Source: Streptomyces roseicoloratus
GTDB lineage: Bacteria; Actinomycetota; Actinomycetes; Streptomycetales; Streptomycetaceae
Direction of reading: 5' to 3'
Length of the DNA: 35,663 nucleotides
NCBI RefSeq assembly: GCF_004117935.1
Contig: NZ_SDOY01000070.1
Location: 1 to 35,663 of the forward strand
Every line of letters starts with the position of its first letter. Position 1 is the stretch's first letter. Shown in pieces: positions 14,410-22,038 of this stretch. Made by a program: the position numbers and the translations under genes. The notes under the pieces were generated by a model that was given only the letters and a program-made list of their open reading frames with translations, did no database searches and was not told the DNA's origin.

Positions 14410-16482
14410 ATGAATCGACCATCAACACGCGGGGCGGGCGGCCGGTTCGCGCTCGTGTCCCTCTTCATCGCCCTGGCCACCGTCGTCTTCGGCGCCGGCC
14501 CGGTACCCGCCGCCGACGCGGGCGGCTCCTGGTGGGAGCCGACCGCCCGCCCGGCGCCCGACTCGCAGATCAACGTCACGGGCGCGCCGTTCACCGGAAC
14601 GGACGCCTCGGGCAAGGTGCGCGGCTTCGTCGACGCCCACAACCACCTCATGTCCAACGAGGGCTTCGGCGGCCGCATGATCTGCGGCCGGACGTTCTCC
14701 GCCGCGGGGATCGCCGACGCGCTCAAGGACTGTCCGGAGCACTACCCGGACGGTTCGGGCGCCCTGTTCGAGCACGTCACCGGCGGTGACAACGGCAAGC
14801 ACGACCCGGTCGGCTGGCCCACCTTCACGCACTGGCCGGCCAACGACTCCCTGAGCCACCAGCAGAACTACTACGCGTGGGTCGAGCGGGCCTGGCGCGG
14901 CGGCCAGCGGGTGCTGGTCAACGACCTCGTCACCAACGGCCTCATCTGCTCGCTGCTGCCCCGGGACCGCGGCTGCGACGAGATGGACGCGATCCGTCTG
15001 GAGGCCCGGAAGACGTACGAGCTCCAGGACTACGTCGACAAGATGTACGGCGGGCCCGGCAAGGGCTGGTTCCGCGTCGTCACCGACTCGGCGCAGGCCC
15101 GTTCGGTGATCGAGCAGGGCAAGCTCGCCGTCGTCCTCGGCGTCGAGGCCTCGGAGCCGTTCGGCTGCAAGATGATCCTCGACGTCGCCCAGTGCGACCA
15201 GGCGGACATCGACAAGGGGCTCGACGAGCTGTACGGCCTCGGCGTGCGCAGCATGTTCCTGTGCCACAAGTTCGACAACGCGCTGTGCGGCGTCCGCTTC
15301 GACAGCGGCACGACCGGTGTCGCCGTCAACATCGGCCAGTTCCTGTCCACCGGCACCTTCTGGACCACGGAGAAGTGCACGGGTCCGCAGGCCGACAACC
15401 CGATCGGCCTGGCCGCCGCGCCGGCCGCGCTGGCCGAGAAGCTGCCGCCGGGCGTGACCGTGCCCTCGTACGCCTCCGACGCCCGCTGCAACAAGCGCGG
15501 ACTCACCCGCCTCGGCGAGTACGCCCTGAAGGGCATGATGCAGCGCGGGATGATGCTGGAACTCGACCACATGAGCGTCAAGGCGGCCGGGCGGGCGCTG
15601 GACATCCTGGAGTCCGAGGAGTACCCGGGCGTCCTCTCCTCGCACAGCTGGATGGACCTGGACTGGACCGAGCGGCTCTACCGCCTCGGCGGCTTCGCCG
15701 CCTCGTACATGCACGGCGCGCAGGGCTTCGTCGGCGAGGCCGCGCAGAAGGCCGACCTGCGGAGGAAGTACGGCGTCGGCTTCGGCTACGGCACCGACAT
15801 GAACGGTGTCGGCGGCTGGCCGGGTCCGGTCGGCGAGAACGCCCCGAACGCCGTGACGTACCCGTTCAAGAGCTTCGACGGCGGCTCGACGCTCGACCGG
15901 CAGGTCACGGGCGAGCGCACCTGGGACCTCAACAAGGACGGTGCGGCGCACAACGGCCTGGTCCCGGACTGGGTCGAGCAGATCCGGCTCACGCCGGGCG
16001 GCCCGGCCGTCGTGGAGGAGCTGTCGCGGGGCGCCGAGTCGTACCTGACGACGTGGAAGGCCACCGAGCGGCACGAACTCGGCGTGAACCTGGCCTCCGG
16101 CGCGCCCACCGCGGCGAGCACCACCCAGTGGTGGAACCCGTTCGTGGACTACTCGCCGGGGCTCGCCACCGACGGGAACACCGGCACCCGCTGGGCCAGC
16201 GAGTGGTCCGACGACCAGTGGTGGCAGGTGGACCTCGGCTCCTCGCGCCGGATCGGCCGGGTCACCCTGGACTGGGAGGCGGCCTACGCGCGGGCCTACC
16301 GGATCGAGCTGTCGGACAACGGCACCGACTGGCGTTCCGTGTGGTCCACGGACTCCGGTGACGGCGGCTACGACACGGCGGAGTTCGCCTCGCAGTCGGC
16401 CCGCTACGTACGGGTCCACGGCGAGCGGCGCGGGACGGGCTGGGGCTATTCGCTCCACGAGGTGAAGGTCACCAGGTCCTGA
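14410..16482 (+). CDS. Secreted metal-dependent hydrolase (amidohydrolase/M19 dipeptidase-like) with C-terminal discoidin domain
   Basis: A 690-residue protein with a signal peptide (FALVSLFIALATVVFGAG, cleavage about residue 35). FVDAHNHLMS (His77 and His79) is a metal-binding first strand of an amidohydrolase-type TIM barrel. ELDHMS (about 385), SSHSW (about 410) and YGTDMNG (about 460) recall membrane dipeptidases (M19), where His and Asp residues at these positions bind zinc. Residues about 560-690 form an F5/8 type C (discoidin/CBM32-like) domain: LATDGNTGTRWASEWSDDQWWQVDLG, later YVRVHGERR. Such domains bind glycans or surfaces. ATG at 14410 has only a weak, distant SD (GAAGG). A strong terminator follows. 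With the collagenase next door, peptide substrates are plausible but unproven. Confidence 0.75.
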   Translation: MNRPSTRGAGGRFALVSLFIALATVVFGAGPVPAADAGGSWWEPTARPAPDSQINVTGAPFTGTDASGKVRGFVDAHNHLMSNEGFGGRMICGRTFSAAGIADALKDCPEHYPDGSGALFEHVTGGDNGKHDPVGWPTFTHWPANDSLSHQQNYYAWVERAWRGGQRVLVNDLVTNGLICSLLPRDRGCDEMDAIRLEARKTYELQDYVDKMYGGPGKGWFRVVTDSAQARSVIEQGKLAVVLGVEASEPFGCKMILDVAQCDQADIDKGLDELYGLGVRSMFLCHKFDNALCGVRFDSGTTGVAVNIGQFLSTGTFWTTEKCTGPQADNPIGLAAAPAALAEKLPPGVTVPSYASDARCNKRGLTRLGEYALKGMMQRGMMLELDHMSVKAAGRALDILESEEYPGVLSSHSWMDLDWTERLYRLGGFAASYMHGAQGFVGEAAQKADLRRKYGVGFGYGTDMNGVGGWPGPVGENAPNAVTYPFKSFDGGSTLDRQVTGERTWDLNKDGAAHNGLVPDWVEQIRLTPGGPAVVEELSRGAESYLTTWKATERHELGVNLASGAPTAASTTQWWNPFVDYSPGLATDGNTGTRWASEWSDDQWWQVDLGSSRRIGRVTLDWEAAYARAYRIELSDNGTDWRSVWSTDSGDGGYDTAEFASQSARYVRVHGERRGTGWGYSLHEVKVTRS

Positions 16483-16499
16483 TCCCGTCGTACCGAGCG

Positions 16500-16536
16500 G
16501 AGGGGGCCTGCCGGAGTTCCTCCGGCAGGCCCCCTC
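16500..16536. terminator. Strong bidirectional terminator hairpin between convergent genes
   Basis: GAGGGGGCCTGCCGGAG (16500-16516) pairs perfectly with CTCCGGCAGGCCCCCTC (16520-16536), 17 bp with a TTC loop. It sits between the stop of the secreted hydrolase (16482, +) and the stop of the GH5 gene (16552, -) and can serve both. Confidence 0.92.
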
Positions 16537-16551
16537 GTCGTGTCGGGCGCC

Positions 16552-18483
16552 CTACAGGGCGCGGCAGAGCAGGGCGTCGGGGGTCTTGCCCTTCGCCCAG
16601 GCGCCGGTGAAGGCGATCCCGGCGGCGTACTCCGTGGTGGCGCACTGGCCCTTGTAGTTGCCCTGGGCGAACTCGCCGCCGGGGTCGCCGGCCGGCCGGT
16701 TGTCGCCGCGGTCGAACCACACGGTGCGGCCGGTGACGGGCAGGGCGCGGGTGGCGGGGGCGCAGAGGGCGGCCGAGACGGCCTGGCCGCGGACGCTGTA
16801 GCCGACCAGGAACCGGTCGCGGGGGCACTGGAGTTTGCTGTACCCGGAGGCCCAGTCGCCCTCCTTGACGTGGCGCTCGTCCGTGACGACGGTGAACGCT
16901 CCCGTGGGAGCGGTGAGCCGGGCCGCTCCGGCGTCGGCGCACAGGCCCCGGCCGTCGCGGTGGGCGAGTCCGAGGAGCCGCTGCCCGTCGGGGCAGACGC
17001 CCTTGCGGGCGCCGTGGTCCCAGTCGCCGCCCGCGCGGGCGCGGAGCGACTGGACGGCGTCCGCGTGGTCGAGGTTGAGCTGGTCCCAGGTGTCGGTGAC
17101 CGGTACGGGGCCGGTCTTCGCGGGTGCGGTGACGAGCCGGGTCCAGTGGGCGGCACGCCAGTCGTCCCCGTCCAGGACGCCGGAGCGGCGGCCCTGGGTG
17201 TCGTAGTCGAGGAGCTTCCATCGCCCGTGGCCGGTGAAGCCGACGAGGGGCCAGTAGGCGAAGTCGGCGTCCGTGGCGACGAGGTGGTCGACGAAGTTGC
17301 CGAACCAGGCGCGGCCCTGGGGGCCGGTCTCGTCGGCGCCGATGCCGAACTCGCTGATCCACACGGGGGCGGTGTAGTGCCGGCCGGTGTCGGCGGAGAC
17401 GAAGAAGGCCTGCCGGTCCAGGGTCGCGAACAGGTCCTCGCGTGACAGTTCCTGGTAGCGCTGGTCATGGGTCTCGCCGGTGCCGGTGGCTCCGGTGTGG
17501 TGCGGTCCCGTGTACCCGTAGAAGTGGGCCGAGTAGACGAGTTTGTCGGAGGCGACGAGGGTGTGGGAGAGGGTGCGGGCGGGTTCGAGGGTGGGCCGCC
17601 CGTGTGGGGTGATGTCGGTGGGGATGCCCTGCCAGTTGATGCCCTCGACGATGACGAGGAGGTCCGGGTTCGCCTCGGTGAGGAGGCGGTCGCCGAGCCG
17701 CTGGGTGGCGGTCCACCAGTCGTGGTCGTTGCCCCAGCCCCAGTTGGCGTCGTCCGTGACGGTGCGCCGGACCTCGTTGTAGAGGTCGGCGCCGACGACC
17801 CGCTGGTTGCCCTGGTAGCGCTTGGCGAGGAACAGCCAGTCGTTCTCCCACTGCGCGGTGGACTGGCTGGTGTTCCAGCGTTCGTTGCCGTCGAGACCGC
17901 AGCACCAACGGGAGGTGTTGGTGTGGTTGTTGAGGATGACGGCGAAGCCCTCGGCGGTGGTGGCGGCGACCACGGCGTCGAAGACCTGGAGCGGCGTGCG
18001 GCCGCGGAGCCGGGGATTGGCCGCGACCGCCGCGTCGGGGACGGGGCGCTGGTCGTGGAGCATCTCGTTGGAGAAGGGCAGCCGGATACTGTTGATGCCG
18101 AGGGCGTGGAAGTCGGCGAGGATGGTGGCGAGGGGCGCCCGGTCGAGGCCGAGCGGGAGCTGGTCGGACTTCTCCGCGTCGTGGTGGTTCGCCGGGTCGG
18201 CGATGTCGCCCGAGCCGTTCCACGAGCCCTGCGCGCCGTGCCAGTTGCCGGACTTCAGTTTGAAGCGGGCGCCGTCGGCGTCGACGACGTACCGGCCCCG
18301 GGTGGACAGGGGCGGTCGCCAGCTGTCGGCGAGGGCGGTTCCGGCCGGGCTGACGGTGCCGGCGGCCGTGGTGGCCGTGGTGGCCGTGGCGGAGAGGGCG
18401 AAGGCGGGTGCCGCGGGTGTCGCGGGTGCCGCGGCAGCCAGGAGGGCCGCGGCGAGCGCGGCCCCCAGGAGTGTTCTCTTCAC
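16552..18483 (-). CDS. Secreted glycoside hydrolase family 5 protein with a three-repeat C-terminal domain
   Basis: A 643-residue protein. Signal peptide about 1-30 (LLGAALAAALLAAAAPATPA). The GH5 TIM barrel spans about 60-455: LGINSIRLPFSNEM, the acid/base Glu237 in DLYNEV, SAHFYGY, and the nucleophile Glu378 in WISEFGIG. This resembles endoglucanase-type GH5 enzymes; the precise polysaccharide is not readable. Residues about 485-643 hold three related units, each with a cysteine pair and a G(L/Y/I)xxxx core (CPDGQRLLGLAHRDGRGLC, CPRDRFLVGYSVRGQ..LC, CATTEYAAGIAFT..LLC), probably a small repeated binding module. GTG at 18483 has AAGGA upstream. The gene follows the beta-propeller gene by 24 bp on the same strand, so the two form an operon. 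Confidence 0.85.
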   Translation of the reverse strand: MKRTLLGAALAAALLAAAAPATPAAPAFALSATATTATTAAGTVSPAGTALADSWRPPLSTRGRYVVDADGARFKLKSGNWHGAQGSWNGSGDIADPANHHDAEKSDQLPLGLDRAPLATILADFHALGINSIRLPFSNEMLHDQRPVPDAAVAANPRLRGRTPLQVFDAVVAATTAEGFAVILNNHTNTSRWCCGLDGNERWNTSQSTAQWENDWLFLAKRYQGNQRVVGADLYNEVRRTVTDDANWGWGNDHDWWTATQRLGDRLLTEANPDLLVIVEGINWQGIPTDITPHGRPTLEPARTLSHTLVASDKLVYSAHFYGYTGPHHTGATGTGETHDQRYQELSREDLFATLDRQAFFVSADTGRHYTAPVWISEFGIGADETGPQGRAWFGNFVDHLVATDADFAYWPLVGFTGHGRWKLLDYDTQGRRSGVLDGDDWRAAHWTRLVTAPAKTGPVPVTDTWDQLNLDHADAVQSLRARAGGDWDHGARKGVCPDGQRLLGLAHRDGRGLCADAGAARLTAPTGAFTVVTDERHVKEGDWASGYSKLQCPRDRFLVGYSVRGQAVSAALCAPATRALPVTGRTVWFDRGDNRPAGDPGGEFAQGNYKGQCATTEYAAGIAFTGAWAKGKTPDALLCRAL

Positions 18484-18507
18484 GGTGTCCTTCGATGGGT
18501 GAGGGTG

Positions 18508-19836
18508 TCAGCCGGCCGCGGGGCCGGTCCAGTCGGCGGGCACGTGGGCGAGCCGTACGCGCTGGGGGTGGTCGCCGACCTCGACGGAGGCGACCCGCCG
18601 GCCGGTGGCGAAGTCGATCGCGCTGACCCGGTCGGCGCCGCTCTCGGAGACGACGCAGGAGCGTCCGTCGCCGCTGACGGTGGCCCAGTACGGCTTGGAG
18701 GTCTCGACCAGCGGACCCTGGGCGAGGGTCGCGCGGTCGACGACGGTGGTGTAGTCGTCCATGGTGCCGGCGACGCACAGCTTGCCGCCGTCGGGACTCA
18801 TCGACAGGCCGTGGTGGCGGGAGTCGTTGACCCACTTCGTGCGGTCGGGGTCGGTCGCCGGGTTGCCGGGCAGGGCCTTGAGGCGGGTGATCCGGTCGGT
18901 GGCGACGTCGTACTCGAGGAAACCGTTGAAGAAGGAGACCTGGAAGTAGATCTTCTTCTCGTCGGGCGTGAAGACGAGGGGGCGCACGGCGTCGGAGAGG
19001 TCGCCGCGGCCGAAGGCGTCGAGCCGCTCGCGCATGTCGATGACACGGACGGTCTCGAAGGTGTCCGCGTCGACGACGGTGATCCTCCGGTCACCCTTGG
19101 TCCAGTCGAGCCAGGGGGCGTCCAGGGCGGTGGTGACCTCGCCGATGGACATGTTCCAGAGCAGTCCGTCGGAGGTGAAGACGTTCTCGTGGGGTTTGTC
19201 GCCCGTCTTGAAGGAGCCGAGCTGGCGGCCCGTGACGACGTCGAGGACGTGGACGGTGTTGGCGGTGGAGGCGGAGACGGCGACGCGGGTGCCGTCCGGC
19301 GAGACGGCCATGTGGTCGGATCGGTATCCGGCCACCGGGAAGCGCCAGTTGATCCGTCCGGTGCGCAGGTCGACGGAGACCACGTCGGCGAAGCTGGGCC
19401 GGGAGACGACCATCGCGGAGCCGTCGGGCGTGGCGTACATGTCGTCGACGAACTGGTCGTGGCCCTCGCCCGGCCCGTTGCGCACTCCGAGGAAGAACGC
19501 CAGCTTGATCGGGTCGAGACGGATCTCGCGCATCCGCTGGTCGCGGTCGGGGATGACGTTCACGCGCCCGATGCGGCGGAACTCCCCGCGGGACTCGATG
19601 ACGTCGGCGGTGCCGTCCCAGTTGTTGCCGACGAACATCACCTCGCGCAGCCCGGCGGCGGTGCCCGCCGTGTCGCCGCCGGTCGGGACGGCGGCCGCCG
19701 GTGCGGCGGCGGCACCGGAACCGGCGAGGGCGGCGAGCAGGGCGAGCGCTGCGGCGAGGGGGCCGCCGATCCGCCGGCGACGGCCGCGCGGGGACCGCGG
19801 CACGGGTTCGGGGAAGGGGGTACGGGGAGAGGGCAT
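18508..19836 (-). CDS. Secreted YVTN/YncE-like beta-propeller protein
   Basis: A 442-residue protein. An Arg-rich N-terminus (RGRRRRIGG) and hydrophobic PLAAALALLAALAGSGAAAAP form an export signal, cleavage around residue 45. The rest is built of WD/YVTN-like blades: MVVSRPSFADVVSVDLRTG, MAVSPDGTRVAVSASTANTV, HVLDVVTGRQLGSFKTGD, LSMSPDGGKLCVAGTMDDYT, CVVSESGADRVSAIDFATGR. I count about seven blades. Beta-propellers of this type are often extracellular scaffolds or binding proteins; no catalytic residues can be named. ATG at 19836 has AGAAGGA at good spacing. The frame extends upstream to 20157 but those residues do not look like protein. It is the first gene of the operon with GH5, and a palindrome lies 30 bp upstream. 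Confidence 0.82.
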   Translation of the reverse strand: MPSPRTPFPEPVPRSPRGRRRRIGGPLAAALALLAALAGSGAAAAPAAAVPTGGDTAGTAAGLREVMFVGNNWDGTADVIESRGEFRRIGRVNVIPDRDQRMREIRLDPIKLAFFLGVRNGPGEGHDQFVDDMYATPDGSAMVVSRPSFADVVSVDLRTGRINWRFPVAGYRSDHMAVSPDGTRVAVSASTANTVHVLDVVTGRQLGSFKTGDKPHENVFTSDGLLWNMSIGEVTTALDAPWLDWTKGDRRITVVDADTFETVRVIDMRERLDAFGRGDLSDAVRPLVFTPDEKKIYFQVSFFNGFLEYDVATDRITRLKALPGNPATDPDRTKWVNDSRHHGLSMSPDGGKLCVAGTMDDYTTVVDRATLAQGPLVETSKPYWATVSGDGRSCVVSESGADRVSAIDFATGRRVASVEVGDHPQRVRLAHVPADWTGPAAG

Positions 19837-19865
19837 GGGGGTTCCTTCTTCCGGCTCCGGACAGG

Positions 19866-19882
19866 GCTTACCGGCGGTAAGC
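19866..19882. promoter_or_regulatory. Perfect 17-bp palindromic operator upstream of the propeller-GH5 operon
   Basis: GCTTACCG-G-CGGTAAGC: 8-bp arms around a single G. It lies 30 bp upstream of the propeller ATG, in the leader or core promoter. The TTACCG..CGGTAA form is typical of TetR-type or similar dimeric regulators. No regulator gene directly adjoins. I see no clear -35/-10 pair around it. Confidence 0.7.
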
Positions 19883-20099
19883 GCGCGAGGCTCCCCCGAG
19901 GGAAGCATGACCGTGCCGCGCTCAACAAGCCCTCGGAGCCGCCCTGTTACCCCTGAGTACGACGTCCGGGCACAGCAGCCGCACAGGGCCTTCACATCGT
20001 CCACAAATAGGCTGGTAGCGGCCCTCCCGACGGGTGCGGGCTCGGGCAGAATGCGGGACGACGGGGACGGTCGGGCACGGTGGTACGGGAGGCACGGTC

Positions 20100-21296
20100 T
20101 TGCCGGTGGGGTCCTTGGCCATGGCATGGTCGCGGTCCACGAGATGGTCGCGCGCACTGCGGCGGTCGAGCGGCGTGGGCTCGGCGCTCCCGCGCGCCCG
20201 CTCCTTCATGATCCTCACCACGCTGCTGTACCGCGCGAGCCATCTCACCGTCGGCGTCGTCGCCGTCGCCCAGCGCGGCGGCCGGCCGGTGCCGTACCTC
20301 GGGATCGCCGCCGCGCTCGGCCTCAGCGTCCTCGTGTACGGGACCGCCCTGCGGCGCGGCTGGTTCGACGTCCGGCACGTGGCGGCGGACGTCCTCGTCA
20401 CCGGCTGTCTGCTGCCCTTCGCCGTCTACGCCTGGGGCGGGCTGCGGGAGACCCCCGCGATCGGCTGGGCGATGCTGCTCGGCGGTTCGTCCAGCGCCAC
20501 CGCGGCCATCGCCCTCCGCCGGCCGCACGCCCTCGCCGCCGTCGCCGTGCTGGTCGCCACCCATCTCGTCGGCTACGAACTCGTGGGCGCCAGCCCGGCC
20601 GTGCTCGGCGGACACCTCAACTCACTGCTCTCCTCCGCGGTGATGGCCTGGGTCATGTGGTGGTACCTGCGCCGCCAGGGCCGGCTGCTCGACGAGGCGA
20701 ACGCCCGCGCGCTCGCCGCCGAGGCGCAGAAGGCCCGTTACGCCGAACGGCTGGACCACCACCGGGCGCTGCACGACACCGTGCTCGCCACCCTGACCAC
20801 GCTCGCCGCCGGTGGTGTCGACGCCAACGCGCCCGAGGTGCGCGAGCGCTGCGCCCGCGAGGCCGCCTATCTGCGGCGGCTCATCCAGCAGACCGCCGAG
20901 GAGGTCCACCACCCCGAGATGGGCGCCGCCCTGGAGGAGGCCGTCAGCTCCGTGGAGTGCCTGCGGCTGCGGGTCACCGCCCAGTACCACGGACTGCCCG
21001 AGGTGCCGCCCGCGGTCGCCGCCGCGTTCGCCGACGCCGCCCGCGAGGCCCTCAACAACGTGCGCCGCCACGCGGGCACCGGCCACGCCTACCTCACCGC
21101 CACGGGCGACGCCGGCGGCGCGGGCGCCGTCGTGACGGTCGTCGACCGGGGCCCGGGCTTCGACCCCGACCGCCACGTGCCCGGCTTCGGCCTGCGCGGA
21201 TCCGTGCACGCCCGGATGGCCGAGGTGGGCGGCCGCGCCGTCGTCGACACGGCGCCCGGCGAAGGCGTACGGGTGGAGCTGCGTTGGCCGGCGTGA
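20100..21296 (+). CDS. NarL-type sensor histidine kinase
   Basis: A 398-residue sensor. The N-terminal half has about four to five membrane segments (LTVGVVAVA, LGIAAALGLSVLVYG, VLVTGCLLPFAVYA, LAAVAVLVATHLVG, SAVMAWVMWWYL). The phosphoacceptor His is in RALHDTVLATLTTLA (about residue 225), typical of the HisKA_3 type. The ATPase domain shows REALNNVRRHAG (N box) and DRGPGFDPDRHVPGFGLRGS (G boxes). It should phosphorylate the response regulator whose gene overlaps by GTGA. TTG at 20100 has GGGAGG at 20087-20092, spacing 7. ATG at 20121 is the alternative. A -10-like TAGGCT lies at 20008-20013. The signal sensed is unknown. Confidence 0.87.
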   Translation: MPVGSLAMAWSRSTRWSRALRRSSGVGSALPRARSFMILTTLLYRASHLTVGVVAVAQRGGRPVPYLGIAAALGLSVLVYGTALRRGWFDVRHVAADVLVTGCLLPFAVYAWGGLRETPAIGWAMLLGGSSSATAAIALRRPHALAAVAVLVATHLVGYELVGASPAVLGGHLNSLLSSAVMAWVMWWYLRRQGRLLDEANARALAAEAQKARYAERLDHHRALHDTVLATLTTLAAGGVDANAPEVRERCAREAAYLRRLIQQTAEEVHHPEMGAALEEAVSSVECLRLRVTAQYHGLPEVPPAVAAAFADAAREALNNVRRHAGTGHAYLTATGDAGGAGAVVTVVDRGPGFDPDRHVPGFGLRGSVHARMAEVGGRAVVDTAPGEGVRVELRWPA

Positions 21297-21934
21297 TCAC
21301 CGTGGCGGTCGTCGACGACGACCGGATGCTCCTCGACGGCATGAGGTCCTGGCTGGGCTCCGTACCGGAACTGCGCCTGGTGGCCACGGCCGGAACGGTC
21401 GGCGAGCTCCTGGCCGTGCCGGCGGGGCCCGCCGGCACGCCGCCCGACGTCGTGCTGCTCGACCTGGTGCTCCGGGACGCCTCCGCGCCGGCCGACAACA
21501 TCCGGCGGCTGCGTGCCGCCGGCAGCCGGGTCCTGATGATCAGCACCGTGCCCGACCGCACCCGGATCATCGAGGCGCTGCGCGCCGGCGCCGACGGCTA
21601 TCTGACCAAGGACAACGACCTGCCGACCCTCGTCGCCGCCGTCAAGGACGTGGTGGCCGGACACGGCGCCCACTCCCCCGAACTCGCCTTCGCCTGCGCC
21701 CATGACGACAGCCCCTCCCGGCCGAAGCTCTCGCCGCGCGAACGGCAGGTCCTGCTCGACTACGCCTCGGGCCTGACCCTCAAGTCCACCGCCCGGCGCG
21801 CCGGGATCACCGTGCACACGGCGAAGGACTACCTCGACCGGGTCAAGGCCAAGTACCAACAGGCCGGCCGCCCCGCGTACACGAAGATCGACCTCGCCCG
21901 GCGCGTCCGCGAGGACAGTCTCGACGCCGGGTGA
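21293..21934 (+). CDS. LuxR/NarL-type response regulator
   Basis: A 213-residue two-domain regulator. The receiver has the acidic pocket VVDDD near the N-terminus, the phosphoacceptor Asp in PDVVLLDLVL, Ser/Thr in ISTVPD and the conserved Lys in YLTKDND. The C-terminal LuxR helix-turn-helix is LSPRERQVLLDYASGLTLKS followed by GITVHTAKDYLDRVKAKY. GTG at 21293 overlaps the kinase stop (GTGA). A TTG three codons earlier is possible. It is the partner of the kinase. It lies near a lanthipeptide cluster, and NarL-type regulators such as RamR control class III lanthipeptides elsewhere, but no direct link is visible. Confidence 0.88.
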   Translation: MITVAVVDDDRMLLDGMRSWLGSVPELRLVATAGTVGELLAVPAGPAGTPPDVVLLDLVLRDASAPADNIRRLRAAGSRVLMISTVPDRTRIIEALRAGADGYLTKDNDLPTLVAAVKDVVAGHGAHSPELAFACAHDDSPSRPKLSPRERQVLLDYASGLTLKSTARRAGITVHTAKDYLDRVKAKYQQAGRPAYTKIDLARRVREDSLDAG

Positions 21935-21972
21935 CCCCTCCCCGCAAGCCCCCCAAACGGACGGCTGCAGCG

Positions 21973-21998
21973 GGAACCCGCCGCTTTCTATCGTCGTC
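21973..21998 (+). promoter_or_regulatory. Candidate ECF-sigma-type promoter of the LAL gene
   Basis: GGAAC (21973-21977), 18 nt, GTC (21996-21998) matches the spacing described for Streptomyces SigE-type promoters, about 40 bp in front of the ATG. The motifs are short and the DNA is GC-rich, so a chance match is possible. Confidence 0.3.
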
Positions 21999-22038
21999 CC
22001 CGGCGCGCCGCCGAGCGGGGCCGGAGTGGGAGGGGCAG

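Noticed and set aside
17467..19956. 829-codon plus-strand frame opposite GH5 and propeller
   Set aside because: Same composition artefact; both minus-strand genes have catalytic or repeat motifs, signal peptides and SD sites.
18968..21292. Long plus-strand open frame running into the response regulator
   Set aside because: It is antisense to the beta-propeller gene and overlaps the kinase out of frame. Residues are Arg/Ser/Pro-rich without family motifs. Only the part from 21293 is real.
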